From Gemmatimonadota bacterium (lineage in GTDB: Bacteria > Gemmatimonadota > Gemmatimonadetes > Longimicrobiales > Gaopeijiaceae), in NCBI GenBank assembly GCA_022826565.1, contig JAJDUP010000058.1, positions 1-64,000 on the forward strand: 64,000 nucleotides of DNA. Direction: 5' to 3'. The notes under the pieces are model-generated. The model worked only from the letters and a program-made list of their open reading frames with translations. It was not told the DNA's origin and made no database searches. Positions 16,088 to 25,500 of the stretch are shown one piece after another. Made by a program: the position numbers and the translations under genes. The stretch's first letter is position 1. Every line of letters starts with the position of its first letter.

Positions 16088-18343
16088 ATGCGAACCGGTT
16101 TGAGCACCCTGCTGTTTCTCTTCCTCACGGCCTGTGGCGGCCCCCCGCCTCCATCCACGCCCGCACCGCCGCGGACCGACCAGGACGCTCCGCCGGCCGC
16201 GGCCGACCCGGCAGTCCCGGCCGACGCCCCGGCCGAACCCGCCTCGCCTACCGCCGACGCCCCCGCCACCCCGGCCGCGCCCGCCGCCCCCTCCTGGACC
16301 GACACCGTCCAGGCCGGCGCCTTCGACAACGGCAAGATGTGGACCTTCGACGCCCCGCCCACCGCTTACCTCACGGAGACCTACGGCTTCTCGCCCGACG
16401 ACGACTGGTACGCACGCGCCCGCCTCGGCGCCCTCAGGATTCCCAACTGCTCGGCTTCCCTGGTCTCGCCCAACGGGCTCGTCATGACCAACCACCACTG
16501 CGCCCGCGACTTCATCACGCAGGTCGCCGAAGAGGGCGAGAACCTCCTCGACGACGGCTTCTACGCGGCGACACTGGCCGACGAGCGCCCGGTCACCGAC
16601 TTCGACGCCGACCAGCTCATCGAGATCGTGGACGTCACCGCCGAAATCCGCGCGGCGGTGGATGCCGTCACCGACACCGAGGCCCGGGGCGCAGTGCGCG
16701 ACAGCCTCAGCGGGGCCGTCTCGGAGCGGATCGCGGCCGAGCGCGGCGGCGAAGATGCCGGGATCGAAGTCGAGATCATCTCGCTGTACAACGGCGGCCT
16801 CTACTCCGCCTACGTCTTCCGCCGCTACAGCAACGCCAGGCTCGTCATGGCCCCCGAACTGCAGCTCGGCTACTTCGGCGGCGACCCCGACAACTTCACC
16901 TACCCGCGCTACTCCCTCGACTTCGCCTTCTTCCGCCTCTACGGCGACAACGGGCAGCCCCTAAGCACCGGCGACCACTTCAGTTGGAGCGCGGAAGGCG
17001 CGGCCGCGGGCGACCTGATCTTCATCATCGGCAACCCGGGCAGCACCTCGCGCCTGCAGACCGTCGCGGAACTGGAATACCGCCGCGACGTGGAGACGCC
17101 CGCGCTCCTGGCCTTCCTCGACTCCCGGATCGAGGCCATCCAGGGCTACGTCGAGGGGCGCGAAGACGAGCCCGGCATCGACGAGGTACGCAACAGCGTC
17201 TTCGGATTGCTCAACTCCCAGAAGGCGTACCGGGGAATGCTGCGGGGGCTGCAGGATCCATACGTCATCGCGCGCCGGGCCGCGGCCGAGCGCGACTTCC
17301 GCGAAGCCCTCGCGGCTAACCCGGCCTTCGCCGAGACCTACCTCCCGCTCTTCAACCAGGTGGCGGCGGTGCAGGAGCAGAAGCGGACCGTGGAGGCCGA
17401 AGTCAGCGCCTTCGCGGCCTTCGGCAGCCCCGACTACGAGGCGTCGGTGGTGCTTCGCGGCCTCGCTGCCTTCCAGTACCTGATCGGGCAGCAGCAGGGC
17501 GCCACCCGCGAAGAGCTCGACGGCTACCTCGATGAGCTGCGCGGGGTCGAGAACCGCCCCGCCGAACTCGACGAGGCCCTGTTGCGCGCCCGCTACGAAG
17601 ACATGGCCGGCGCATTCGGCGAAACCGATCCGGCCGTCGGCATGCTCCTGCAGGGACGCAGTCCGGAAGTCGCCGCCGCATCGCTGATCGCCAACTCGTT
17701 CATGGCCGACTCGGCCGGCGCGGAGGAAGCCCTGCTGAGCGGCACGCTCGACCCCGCATCGGAGCCGGTGTTCGCCTTCCTGCAGGGCCTCTTCGCCCGC
17801 TTCGGCCCCTACCAGGGGGTGATGTCCACCGCGTTCTCCGAAGAAGAGGAGATCGCAGCGCAGCTCGGCCGCGCCCACTTCGAGGTCGACGGCACCCGCG
17901 TCCCCCCCGACGCCACCTTCTCCCTGCGCCTCGCCGACGGCGTGGTCTCCGGCTACCCCTACAACGGCACGATGGCTCCCGCCCACACCACCTTCTACGG
18001 CCTCTACGACCGTCATCACTCCAACCCCGAGTCCGAGGAGTGGGCACTGCCGGAGCGCTGGCAAGACCCGCGTGCCGATTTCGACCTGTCCACACCCCTC
18101 AACTTCGTCAGCACGGCCGACATCATCGGCGGCAACTCGGGCTCCCCGGTCGTAAACCGCGACCTCGAGATCGTCGGACTCGTCTTCGACGGCAACATTC
18201 AGAGCCTGCCGGGCGACTACATCTACCTGCCCGACCTGAACCGCTCGGTCGCCGTCGACGCGCGCGGCATTCTGGAGGCCCTGGAGGACATCTACGGGGC
18301 CGCGAGGATCGCCGAAGAGCTCACAACGGGGCGTCTGCGCTAG
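16088..18343 (+). CDS. S46-family dipeptidyl-peptidase (DPP7/DPP11 type) lipoprotein
   Basis: 751 residues from the ATG at 16088. The signal ends in the lipobox FLTAC (C16), followed by a Pro/Ala-rich linker to about residue 68. The S46 triad is visible: the histidine in MTNHHC (about 137), the aspartate in FTYPRYSLDFAFF, and the serine in GGNSGSPVVN. Eighteen residues after that serine is a glycine (VFDG), the position that is Gly in hydrophobic-specific DPP7 and Arg in acidic-specific DPP11, so DPP7-like specificity is inferred. The enzyme would release dipeptides from imported or external peptides. A small ORF of about 34 codons (ATG at 15999) overlaps its start and is probably not coding. 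Confidence 0.92.
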   Translation: MRTGLSTLLFLFLTACGGPPPPSTPAPPRTDQDAPPAAADPAVPADAPAEPASPTADAPATPAAPAAPSWTDTVQAGAFDNGKMWTFDAPPTAYLTETYGFSPDDDWYARARLGALRIPNCSASLVSPNGLVMTNHHCARDFITQVAEEGENLLDDGFYAATLADERPVTDFDADQLIEIVDVTAEIRAAVDAVTDTEARGAVRDSLSGAVSERIAAERGGEDAGIEVEIISLYNGGLYSAYVFRRYSNARLVMAPELQLGYFGGDPDNFTYPRYSLDFAFFRLYGDNGQPLSTGDHFSWSAEGAAAGDLIFIIGNPGSTSRLQTVAELEYRRDVETPALLAFLDSRIEAIQGYVEGREDEPGIDEVRNSVFGLLNSQKAYRGMLRGLQDPYVIARRAAAERDFREALAANPAFAETYLPLFNQVAAVQEQKRTVEAEVSAFAAFGSPDYEASVVLRGLAAFQYLIGQQQGATREELDGYLDELRGVENRPAELDEALLRARYEDMAGAFGETDPAVGMLLQGRSPEVAAASLIANSFMADSAGAEEALLSGTLDPASEPVFAFLQGLFARFGPYQGVMSTAFSEEEEIAAQLGRAHFEVDGTRVPPDATFSLRLADGVVSGYPYNGTMAPAHTTFYGLYDRHHSNPESEEWALPERWQDPRADFDLSTPLNFVSTADIIGGNSGSPVVNRDLEIVGLVFDGNIQSLPGDYIYLPDLNRSVAVDARGILEALEDIYGAARIAEELTTGRLR

Positions 18344-18355
18344 CACCCGCCGCCA

Positions 18356-19204
18356 ATGCCGTTCCGCCGCCCGCGCCCGGGCCACCCCTTCTTCGGCGGG
18401 GCGCCGCTCCTCATCGCGCATCGCGGCGGGGCGGCGCTGGCGCCGGAAAACACCATGGCCGCCTTCGACCAGGCCGTGAACAGGTGGGACGCCGACATCC
18501 TCGAGATGGACGTGCGCCTCACCGCCGACGGCATGGTGGTGGTGATCCACGACGCGACGGTGGACCGCACCACCAACGGAACCGGCCCGATTCGCGAGAT
18601 GACCTGGCGGCACGCCCGCGCCCTGGACGCCGGCTACCGCTTCCGTGACCCCGAGGGCCGACATGCCTATCGCGCCACCGGCACGCGAATCCCTCTCTTC
18701 GAAGAAGTCCTCGCCGCCCTTCCCGATACCCGGATCATCGTCGAGCCGAAGGCCGCCGAAGCCGCCGAACCCCTCGTCCGCGCGATCCGGGCCCACAATG
18801 CCGAGGACCGTGTGCTCATCGGCGCCGAGTTCGAGGCTACGCGAGCCGGCGCCCGCGGCTACACGGGCCCCTGGGGCGCATCCCGGCGCCACGCGGCCCG
18901 GTTCTGGTTCCTGCACCGGTTGCGCCTCGCCGGCCGCTGGTACGCTCCCGCGGCCGACGGATTCCAGCTCCCCGAGCGGTCGGGGCGGATCCACGTCGTC
19001 ACCCCGCCGTTCATCCGCGCGGCACACGCCGCGAACATCCCCGTCCACGTCTGGACGGTCAACGACCCGGTGGACATGCGCCGCCTCCTGCGCTGGGGCG
19101 CTGACGGCATCATGACCGACCGGCCGGACCTCCTCGCCGAAGTGCTCACCGATGTCGCGGGCCGTCCTCCCGCGCCCGCGCAGCCCCCGGGACCCGTCCT
19201 GTGA
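18356..19204 (+). CDS. glycerophosphodiester phosphodiesterase
   Basis: 282 residues. GDPD signatures: IAHRGGAALAPENTMAAF with the catalytic HRG...PENT set, EMDVRLTADGMVVVIHDATVDRTTNGTGPI with the metal and catalytic residues, and HVWTVNDPVDMRRLLRWGADGIMTDRPDLL at the end. It hydrolyses glycerophosphodiesters to glycerol-3-phosphate and an alcohol. No signal peptide is apparent, so it is probably cytoplasmic (UgpQ-like). It lies 12 bases after the S46 gene, and its TGA overlaps the GTG start of tilS. Confidence 0.92.
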   Translation: MPFRRPRPGHPFFGGAPLLIAHRGGAALAPENTMAAFDQAVNRWDADILEMDVRLTADGMVVVIHDATVDRTTNGTGPIREMTWRHARALDAGYRFRDPEGRHAYRATGTRIPLFEEVLAALPDTRIIVEPKAAEAAEPLVRAIRAHNAEDRVLIGAEFEATRAGARGYTGPWGASRRHAARFWFLHRLRLAGRWYAPAADGFQLPERSGRIHVVTPPFIRAAHAANIPVHVWTVNDPVDMRRLLRWGADGIMTDRPDLLAEVLTDVAGRPPAPAQPPGPVL

Positions 19205-20679
19205 GGGCGCTCGACGAACGGCTCGCCGCCCACCTGCACGCCACCGGCCTGCTCGAGGGGGCAACCGGCGTGGTCGTCGGCGTCTCCGGCGGACTGGACT
19301 CCATGACCCTGCTGCACCTCATGTGCTTCGGCGCCGCCGCGCCCGCGATCCCGGTCCGCGCCGCCCACATCGATCATCGCATGCGCCCGGGCAGCGGCAC
19401 CGACGCCGAATGGGTGGCGTCGGCGTGCGCCGAGTGGGGGGTGGAGTGTGATGTACACAGGGCGGCCGAGCCGGTCACGGCCGAGGCCGCCGGACGGGCG
19501 TTGCGTTATCGGTGCTTCGAGGAGGTGAGGACGCGCCTCCACCCCGGCGCGGTGACGATGACCGCGCACACGGCCGACGACCAGGCGGAGACCGTTCTCT
19601 TCCGCGCCGCGCGGGGGAGCGGCCCGCGCGGCCTGTCCGCGATCCGGCCCCGCCGCCTGCCAGCCGTGGTGCGGCCGCTGCTCCCCTTCCGGCGCGCCGA
19701 ACTGGAGGCCTTCGCCCGGGAGCGCGAGATCCCCTTCCGGGACGACCCCACCAACCGCGACCCGCGCTGGACCCGCAACCGCCTCCGCCACCAGGTCCTC
19801 CCGGCGCTGGAGGAGGCCGTCCCGGGAGCCGCCCGCGCCCTGGCCGCTCTCGCCGACACCGCCCGCGACCACGTCACCGCCCTCGACGAGCTGCTGGACG
19901 CGCGCATCGACGCGCTCGCCGCCGCCGTGCCGGGCCACACCGGCGAGCCGCCCCCCGCCGGCGCCCGACCCTCCGCCCCCGAATCCCACGAACTCTCCCT
20001 CGACCACGCCCCCCTGGCCGCCCTCTCCGACCCCGTCCTCGCCCTGATCCTCCGCCGCGCCGCGGCCCGCCTGGGCGGCGACCCCGGCCGCACCGCCACC
20101 GCCGCGCTCGTGCGCTTCGTGCGCGAAGCCCGAAGCGGCCGCCGCGTCGCCGTCGCCGGCGGCGTCAACATCGAACGGCATCTCGGCACGGTTCGCATCC
20201 ACCGCCCCGCGGACGCACCCGCGCCCGGCGCCGCCGCCGCCACACCCACCGCCGGACCACGCGTGTACATCGACGCCCGCGACGACCACAAGGACGACGA
20301 TCACGAGCACGGCGACATCACAACCGGCGACGGCGCCATCGCGTGGACCGACGGCGCCGCGCGGGTCGCCTGGGGCCCCGCACCCCGCCGCGGCTACCCC
20401 CACGTCGCGACCTTCGCGCCCGGCGACGAACAATTCCCCCTGGTCCTCCGCCCGTGGCAGCCCGGCGACCGCGTGCGGATGCCGTACGGACGCAAGAAGG
20501 TGAAGAAACTCCTCCTCGAGGCACGTATCCCCGCCCACCGAAGGAACCGCCTCGTCGTCCTCACCGACGCGTCGGGGCTCGTCCTCTGGATCCCGGGCGT
20601 AACAAAGCCTGCCGCCCCCCGAACCGCACGGACGGGTCCGACCTGCTGCGTCGAGGTATCTTTACACGATGACAACTGA
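19201..20679 (+). CDS. tilS: tRNA(Ile)-lysidine synthase
   Basis: 492 residues from a GTG start that overlaps the preceding stop (GTGA). The PP-loop ATP-pyrophosphatase motif SGGLDS is at residues 29-34, and TAHTADDQAETVLFRAARGSGPRGL follows as in TilS. The C-terminal domain includes WQPGDRVRMPYGRKKVKKLLLEARIPAHRR. It converts C34 of the CAU-anticodon tRNA-Ile to lysidine, essential for reading AUA. The middle is unusually rich in Ala/Pro and charged His/Asp runs (DDHKDDDHEHGD near residue 360), a likely lineage-specific insertion. The canonical tilS-hpt-ftsH order supports the call. Confidence 0.95.
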   Translation: MRALDERLAAHLHATGLLEGATGVVVGVSGGLDSMTLLHLMCFGAAAPAIPVRAAHIDHRMRPGSGTDAEWVASACAEWGVECDVHRAAEPVTAEAAGRALRYRCFEEVRTRLHPGAVTMTAHTADDQAETVLFRAARGSGPRGLSAIRPRRLPAVVRPLLPFRRAELEAFAREREIPFRDDPTNRDPRWTRNRLRHQVLPALEEAVPGAARALAALADTARDHVTALDELLDARIDALAAAVPGHTGEPPPAGARPSAPESHELSLDHAPLAALSDPVLALILRRAAARLGGDPGRTATAALVRFVREARSGRRVAVAGGVNIERHLGTVRIHRPADAPAPGAAAATPTAGPRVYIDARDDHKDDDHEHGDITTGDGAIAWTDGAARVAWGPAPRRGYPHVATFAPGDEQFPLVLRPWQPGDRVRMPYGRKKVKKLLLEARIPAHRRNRLVVLTDASGLVLWIPGVTKPAAPRTARTGPTCCVEVSLHDDN

Positions 20680-21205
20680 ACAGCTTGGACCCCAGCCGCT
20701 GCGAAGGATCGTATTCAGCGAAGAGGACATCCGCGGGCGGGTCGCCGAACTGGGCCGCGAGATCGGCGCCTGCTACACCCCCAAAGACAACCTGCTGGTG
20801 CTGGGGCTGCTCAAGGGATCCTTCATCTTCGTCGCCGACCTGGTCCGCCAGATCCCCCACCCGATTCACGTCGACTTCATCGTCGCCGGGTCGTACGGCA
20901 AGGGACAGGTCAGCAGCGGCGAGGTCCAGCTGATGTACAACCCTCGGGCCTCCATAGAGGGTCGAAATGTCGTCCTCGTCGAGGACATCGTCGACAGCGG
21001 CAACACGCTCAAACGGCTGATGCCCGTGCTAATGGAAAGGAACCCCGCGAGCCTCGAGCTCTGCACACTGCTGCACAAGCGGCTGATTCGCCTCCCCAGG
21101 GAAGCCAAGTGGGTCGGATTCGACGCGCCCCTGGAATTCCTGGTGGGCTACGGGTTGGATTTTGCCGAGGACTTTCGGCACCTTCCCTATATCGGCTCGA
21201 TCTGA
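20669..21205 (+). CDS. hpt: hypoxanthine (guanine) phosphoribosyltransferase
   Basis: 178 residues. The start overlaps the end of tilS by 11 bases. The PRPP-binding loop VVLVEDIVDSGNTL and the LLKGSFIFVADLVRQI and KWVGFDAPLEFLVGYGLDF segments are diagnostic. It salvages hypoxanthine/guanine to IMP/GMP. Between tilS and ftsH, as in many bacteria. A purine nucleoside phosphorylase lies about 6 kb downstream and would feed it bases. Confidence 0.96.
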   Translation: MTTEQLGPQPLRRIVFSEEDIRGRVAELGREIGACYTPKDNLLVLGLLKGSFIFVADLVRQIPHPIHVDFIVAGSYGKGQVSSGEVQLMYNPRASIEGRNVVLVEDIVDSGNTLKRLMPVLMERNPASLELCTLLHKRLIRLPREAKWVGFDAPLEFLVGYGLDFAEDFRHLPYIGSI

Positions 21206-21220
21206 TTCGCGGATAGACAT

Positions 21221-23212
21221 ATGTCCGAACAACAGAAAACACCCCAGAAGGACCCGAAGCTGAAGCGCGTGTCGCGCGCGGCGTCCGTCTGGTTCCTCTT
21301 TGCGCTCATGTCGGTGCTCATCTTCCAGTTCATGAGGGGAGACGACCGCACGGCAGGTCAGATCACCGTCTCCGAACTGTACCGCCAGATCGAGAACGAC
21401 AACGTCCTCGAGGTCACCTTCCAGGGCGAAACGCGCGTCGAGGGCGAACTCAAGAACACGATCACGGTCGACGAGACCGACGTGAACGAATTCGTCACCG
21501 AACTTCCCGCGGCCGAGGTCACCGCCGAGCTCGTCGGGCTCATGCGCGAGAGGGAGGTCGAGATCACGGCGCGCTCCCGCGGGCTGGGCTGGGGCACCCT
21601 GATGATCTCCATCCTGCCGGTCTTCCTCTTCATCGCCTTCTGGATCTGGATCTTCCGCGCCATGCAGAGCGGAGGGAACCGCGCGTTCCAGTTCGGACGC
21701 TCGAAGGCGAGGATGATCAGCCCCGACACGCCGCAGGTGACCTTCGCCGATGTCGCGGGCGCCGAAGAGGCGAAGGTGGAACTCGAGGAGATCATCGAGT
21801 TCCTGAAGGACCCGCCGCGCTTCTCGCGCCTGGGCGGGCGGCTGCCCAAGGGCGTGCTGCTGGTCGGTCCTCCCGGCACCGGAAAGACGCTTCTGGCCCG
21901 CGCGGTGGCGGGCGAGGCGGCCCGTCCCTTCTTCCAGATGTCCGGCTCCGACTTTGTCGAGATGTTCGTCGGCGTCGGGGCGTCGCGGGTGCGTGACCTC
22001 TTCGAGCAGGGCAAGGCACACGCGCCGTGCATCATCTTCGTGGACGAGATCGACGCCGTGGGACGGCACCGGGGCGCCGGGCTCGGCGGCGGCCACGACG
22101 AACGCGAGCAGACGCTCAACGCGCTGCTGGTGGAGATGGACGGATTCGAGGCCAACGAAGGCGTCATCCTGCTGGCCGCTACCAACCGCCCCGACGTGCT
22201 GGACCCGGCGCTGCTGCGCCCCGGTCGCTTCGACCGCCAGGTCGTGGTCGACCTTCCCGACGTGAAGGGCAGGGAAGGCATCCTGCGCGTGCATGCGAAG
22301 AAGCTGCCGCTGGCGGAGGACGTCGAGCTGTCGCTGATTGCCCGCGGGACCCCTGGCCTCAGCGGCGCCGACCTCTCCAACATCTGCAACGAGGCCGCTC
22401 TCTTCGCTGCCCGGCGCGGGGTCGACCTCGTCGCCATGGAGGACTTCGAGCAGGCCAAGGACAAGGTCATGCTCGGCACCGAGCGCCGAAGCATGGTGCT
22501 CACCGACGCGGAACGGCGGCTGACGGCCTTCCACGAGGCCGGACACGTCGTGATCGCGGTCAAGGTTCCGGGTCTCGATCCGGTGCACAAGGTCACGATC
22601 GTGCCGCGGGGACGCGCACTGGGGCTGACCGCCTCGCTGCCGGAGGAGGACCGCCACTCCCACACCCTGGACTGGCTGAACGGCCAGCTGGCCATGCTTT
22701 TCGGCGGCCGCGTCGCCGAGGAACTGGAGTTCGGCCCGGAGAAGGTCACCACCGGGGCCGGCAACGACATCGAGCGCGCCACGGCGATGGCGCGGCGCAT
22801 GGTCACCCGGTTCGGCATGTCCGACCGGATCGGCCTGATGGCGGTGGGGGACAGTGAGCAGGAGGTCTTCCTGGGCCGCGAGCTGGTTCAGCGCCGGGAG
22901 GTGTCCGACTACACCGCGCAGCAGGTGGACGAAGAGGTGAAGCGCATCCTCGACGACGCGCACTCCAGGGCACGGACGATCATCGAGGCGAACCGGGATC
23001 TGCTGGAAGCCATCGCGATCGCCCTGCTGGAGCGGGAAACCCTGGACTCGTCCGAGATCGAACTGCTCTGCGAGGGCAAGGCCCTGCCGCCAGTGACGAG
23101 CGACTTCGAGTCGGACCAGGGGTCTGTGCCCCTTCCCGGGGCCGCGCCCCAGCCGGCGTCGGTGCCGCAACCGGGACTGGGCGGTGCTGACCCGCTGCCG
23201 TCACCCGGCTGA
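21221..23212 (+). CDS. ftsH: ATP-dependent zinc metalloprotease FtsH
   Basis: 663 residues. Two membrane segments (about 16-34 and 122-147) flank the periplasmic domain. The AAA+ module has Walker A GPPGTGKT (about 216-223), Walker [12 protein letters not shown] and the second region of homology with [21 protein letters not shown]. The peptidase site is HEAGH (about 438-442). A Pro/Gly-rich tail follows ([17 protein letters not shown]). It degrades membrane and regulatory proteins at the inner membrane. Start ATG at 21221, 15 bases after hpt. Last gene of the tilS-hpt-ftsH operon, convergent with cdaA. Confidence 0.97.
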   Translation: MSEQQKTPQKDPKLKRVSRAASVWFLFALMSVLIFQFMRGDDRTAGQITVSELYRQIENDNVLEVTFQGETRVEGELKNTITVDETDVNEFVTELPAAEVTAELVGLMREREVEITARSRGLGWGTLMISILPVFLFIAFWIWIFRAMQSGGNRAFQFGRSKARMISPDTPQVTFADVAGAEEAKVELEEIIEFLKDPPRFSRLGGRLPKGVLLVGPPGTGKTLLARAVAGEAARPFFQMSGSDFVEMFVGVGASRVRDLFEQGKAHAPCIIFVDEIDAVGRHRGAGLGGGHDEREQTLNALLVEMDGFEANEGVILLAATNRPDVLDPALLRPGRFDRQVVVDLPDVKGREGILRVHAKKLPLAEDVELSLIARGTPGLSGADLSNICNEAALFAARRGVDLVAMEDFEQAKDKVMLGTERRSMVLTDAERRLTAFHEAGHVVIAVKVPGLDPVHKVTIVPRGRALGLTASLPEEDRHSHTLDWLNGQLAMLFGGRVAEELEFGPEKVTTGAGNDIERATAMARRMVTRFGMSDRIGLMAVGDSEQEVFLGRELVQRREVSDYTAQQVDEEVKRILDDAHSRARTIIEANRDLLEAIAIALLERETLDSSEIELLCEGKALPPVTSDFESDQGSVPLPGAAPQPASVPQPGLGGADPLPSPG

Positions 23213-23270
23213 CCCCAGGCCGCACTCGACCCGGCTGATCCCAGGCACCTTCACCCACCTGATCCCAGCC
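23203..23270 (+). repeat. three degenerate tandem repeats at the end of ftsH
   Basis: Units beginning at 23203, 23229 and 23253 each read approximately ACCCGGCTGATCCCAGGC, spaced 26 and 24 bases. The first unit covers the ftsH stop codon and the others lie in the intergenic gap. They may be a small local tandem expansion with no known function. Confidence 0.6.
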
Positions 23271-23300
23271 ACATGATGTAAACACGACATTACATCATGT
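23271..23300. promoter_or_regulatory. perfect AT-rich inverted repeat containing operator copy b
   Basis: ACATGATGTAA (23271-23281) and TTACATCATGT (23290-23300) are perfect reverse complements around ACACGACA. The 25-base element shared with 13605 and 55931 occupies 23276-23300. It lies between converging ftsH and cdaA and touches the cdaA stop, so it is not in a promoter of either neighbour. It could serve as a terminator-like hairpin, a regulator decoy site, or the control site of an unseen small RNA. Confidence 0.5.
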
Positions 23301-24145
23301 CATGTCCTCATTACATTCCGATTCGTTGAGCCGCCGTCGTCCCAGACCGAGTCCAGCGGCGGAGTGGCAGCAAGCGCCGACTGCGGCAGCGTCCGCTCCA
23401 GCAGCTGCCTGAGCCGGTTACCGTCCACCCCCATCTCGATGCTGCCGCGGTACGCGATCGAGATGCGCGACGTCTCTTCGCTCACGACGATCACGATGGC
23501 GTCGGTCTCTTCGCTGAGGCCGAGGGCGGCGCGGTGGCGCGTCCCCAGCGAACGGTCCCGCACCGGGTTCTGCGTCAGGGGCAGGATGGCGCCGGCGGCC
23601 TTGATCACGTCCCCCACGATGATGACGGCACCGTCGTGAAGCGGAGACTGCGGTGCGAAGATCGTGCCGAGCAGCTCGGCCGACAGCATCGCCTCCACAC
23701 TGCTGCCGGTCTGCGCGTACTCCTTCAACCCGGTCTCGCGCTGGACCGCCACGATCGCCCCCACCCCCGACTGCGCGAGCTGCTCGACCCCCTCGACCAG
23801 GCGGTCCACGATCCGCTCCTGCCGCGCCGATCCCAGCATACTCACCAGCCGGGTCTGGCCCAGCCGCGCAAGGGCGGCGCGCATCTCCGGCTGGAACACC
23901 ACCAGCGCCGCGATCGCGCCGTACTGGAGCAGTGCCTCGATGAGCCGGCGGATCAGCGACAGGCCGAAGATCACCGACATCAGGTAGAGTCCGGCGAGCA
24001 GCAGGATGCCGAAGAGCATCTGCATGGCCCGCGTCTCGCGAATCAGGAGCAGGATCCTGTAGATGAGCAGCGAGACGATCGCGATCTCGACCAGATCGGT
24101 CCATCCGGGGCTCAGGAACTGCAGCTGCTGAAAGAATCCGTTCAT
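23300..24145 (-). CDS. cdaA: diadenylate cyclase (CdaA/DacA type)
   Basis: 281 residues. Three N-terminal membrane helices (about 18-36, 41-60, 70-84) precede the DisA_N catalytic domain. The signature residues are D171-G172-A173 (SPLHDGAVII) and R203-H204-R205 (GTRHRAALG), which bind ATP in all diadenylate cyclases. It makes c-di-AMP from two ATP at the membrane. The usual partner genes (ybbR-like cdaR, glmM) are not in this window. It converges on ftsH and is divergent from exbB. Confidence 0.95.
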   Translation of the reverse strand: MNGFFQQLQFLSPGWTDLVEIAIVSLLIYRILLLIRETRAMQMLFGILLLAGLYLMSVIFGLSLIRRLIEALLQYGAIAALVVFQPEMRAALARLGQTRLVSMLGSARQERIVDRLVEGVEQLAQSGVGAIVAVQRETGLKEYAQTGSSVEAMLSAELLGTIFAPQSPLHDGAVIIVGDVIKAAGAILPLTQNPVRDRSLGTRHRAALGLSEETDAIVIVVSEETSRISIAYRGSIEMGVDGNRLRQLLERTLPQSALAATPPLDSVWDDGGSTNRNVMRT

Positions 24146-24237
24146 GACTCTGAACAGTAACAGCCGAAGGAAGGCCGCGGCTTCCAGCGTATCGATGAAC
24201 GGGGTGGCGCCAAGCGCGCGCGCCCTGCACGTTGTCG

Positions 24238-24266
24238 TTGACTCGAACGCGCGAGCCGCCTACATT
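24238..24266 (+). promoter_or_regulatory. promoter of the exbB-exbD-exbD-tonB operon
   Basis: TTGACT (24238-24243), a 17-base spacer and TACATT (24261-24266) form a good sigma70-like promoter. The predicted start near 24273 gives a leader of about 40 bases. This also argues against any exbB start upstream of 24273. Confidence 0.6.
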
Positions 24267-24312
24267 GGCGCCTGTTCCGCACTCCATCCAACCTGGCTCA
24301 ACGGAAGCAGAC

Positions 24313-24969
24313 GTGGAAAGCTACGATCTACTTACCCTCTTTGCAGACGGCGGATTGATGATGTACCCGCTCGTCATCTGTTCGCTCATCGGCCTCGGCG
24401 TCATCATCGCCAAGACCTGGACCCTGTGGGTCGCCCACCGTAGCGCGGTCCGGGTGATCGAGGAGGTCGAAGAGGCGGCGATGGGCGGCCGGGTGGAGGA
24501 CGCCATCGAGATCGCGGCTTCGACCCCGGGTCCGGCCGCTGCGATCCTGCTGGCGGGGCTGCGCCGGATCAAGCACCTCACCCTGAACAAGGGCGAGCTG
24601 GAGCAGGTCATCTCGACCACCGGCGCGATCGAGCTGAGCTTCCTGGAGCGCGGTCTGGTCGTCCTCGCAACGATCGCCAACGTGGCCCCGCTCATGGGAT
24701 TCCTGGGCACGGTGGCGGGCATGATCGTGGCCTTCGAGTCGATCGCGGCCGCGGGCGACGTGAATCCGGCGACGGTTGCGGGCGGAATCAAGGTGGCTCT
24801 GCTGACTACGGCGGCGGGGCTCACCATCGCGATTCCGGTCAACATCGGCTACAATTATTTCGTGTCGAGGATCGACAAGCTCGTCGTCGACATGGAGGAA
24901 AGCACCCAGAAGATCCTGAACATCGCCTGGGACATGGAGCGCGAAGGAAAACTCAGGGTTCTGTCCTGA
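24313..24969 (+). CDS. exbB: MotA/TolQ/ExbB proton channel family protein
   Basis: 218 residues from a GTG at 24313 with GGAAG upstream. The ATG at 24232 lies upstream of the likely promoter and is rejected. Membrane helices: about 18-36 (MMYPLVICSLIGLGVIIAKT), 115-140 (LATIANVAPLMGFLGTVAGM) and 155-180 (GGIKVALLTTAAGLTIAIPV). The last two carry the ExbB/TolQ signature that lines the proton pore. With ExbD it powers TonB. It is the first gene of a four-gene TonB-system operon that could energise the SusC receptors found later in the window. Confidence 0.92.
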   Translation: MESYDLLTLFADGGLMMYPLVICSLIGLGVIIAKTWTLWVAHRSAVRVIEEVEEAAMGGRVEDAIEIAASTPGPAAAILLAGLRRIKHLTLNKGELEQVISTTGAIELSFLERGLVVLATIANVAPLMGFLGTVAGMIVAFESIAAAGDVNPATVAGGIKVALLTTAAGLTIAIPVNIGYNYFVSRIDKLVVDMEESTQKILNIAWDMEREGKLRVLS

Positions 24970-25071
24970 GGCTTGAGCAGTTTTCGGGGCGGGTTCCTCT
25001 GGCGGAACCTTTGACCCCGCGGGTGGTAGCAAACAACAAGACGCAGCAAACAATCGGACGGGAGAGCACCC

Positions 25072-25494
25072 ATGGCGGTTCTCGGCGGCAAGAAGTCCAA
25101 GGTCTCTGACGAGATCCCATCCTCGTCAATGGCCGACATCGCGTTCCTCCTTCTGATCTTCTTCCTGGTCACGACGACCTTCCCGAAGGACAAGGGACTC
25201 GCGATCGTCCTGCCCGAGCAGGGCGAGGAGCAGGAGGTCAGCCAGAAGAACATCCTCCACATCCTCATCAACCCCACGGGCGCCGTGACGATCCGGCGGG
25301 GCGAGAGTCAGCAGGAGCAGACGGTGCGTCCGAGCGACGTGGAGGCGATCTGGAGGCAGGACGTGGCCCAGAACGAGAATCTGATCGCCGCTGTAAAGAC
25401 CCACCCCGATGCACCGTATCGTTTCATGATCGATGTCCTGGACGCCCTCCAGTCGGCGGGCTCCGAACGTATCTCGCTGCAGGTCCTGGAGTAG
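25072..25494 (+). CDS. exbD: biopolymer transporter ExbD/TolR family (first copy)
   Basis: 140 residues. One membrane helix (MADIAFLLLIFFLVTTTF, about 22-40) holds the conserved proton-accepting aspartate of ExbD/TolR. A periplasmic domain follows, ending in ALQSAGSERISLQVLE. The start follows CGGGAGAGCACCC. The gap to exbB is 102 bases and contains no clear terminator. Confidence 0.93.
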   Translation: MAVLGGKKSKVSDEIPSSSMADIAFLLLIFFLVTTTFPKDKGLAIVLPEQGEEQEVSQKNILHILINPTGAVTIRRGESQQEQTVRPSDVEAIWRQDVAQNENLIAAVKTHPDAPYRFMIDVLDALQSAGSERISLQVLE

Positions 25495-25500
25495 CGCGCA

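Noticed and set aside
15999-16103. Small upstream reading frame overlapping the S46 start
   Set aside because: About 34 codons, no ribosome site and no recognisable peptide; most likely chance in GC-rich DNA.
23213-23299. Mobile-element insertion site at the ftsH-cdaA junction
   Set aside because: Repeats are present, but no target-site duplication or terminal inverted repeats enclosing an insert are visible.
24232-24312. Longer ExbB start
   Set aside because: It lies upstream of the predicted promoter start, and the extra residues are not ExbB-like.
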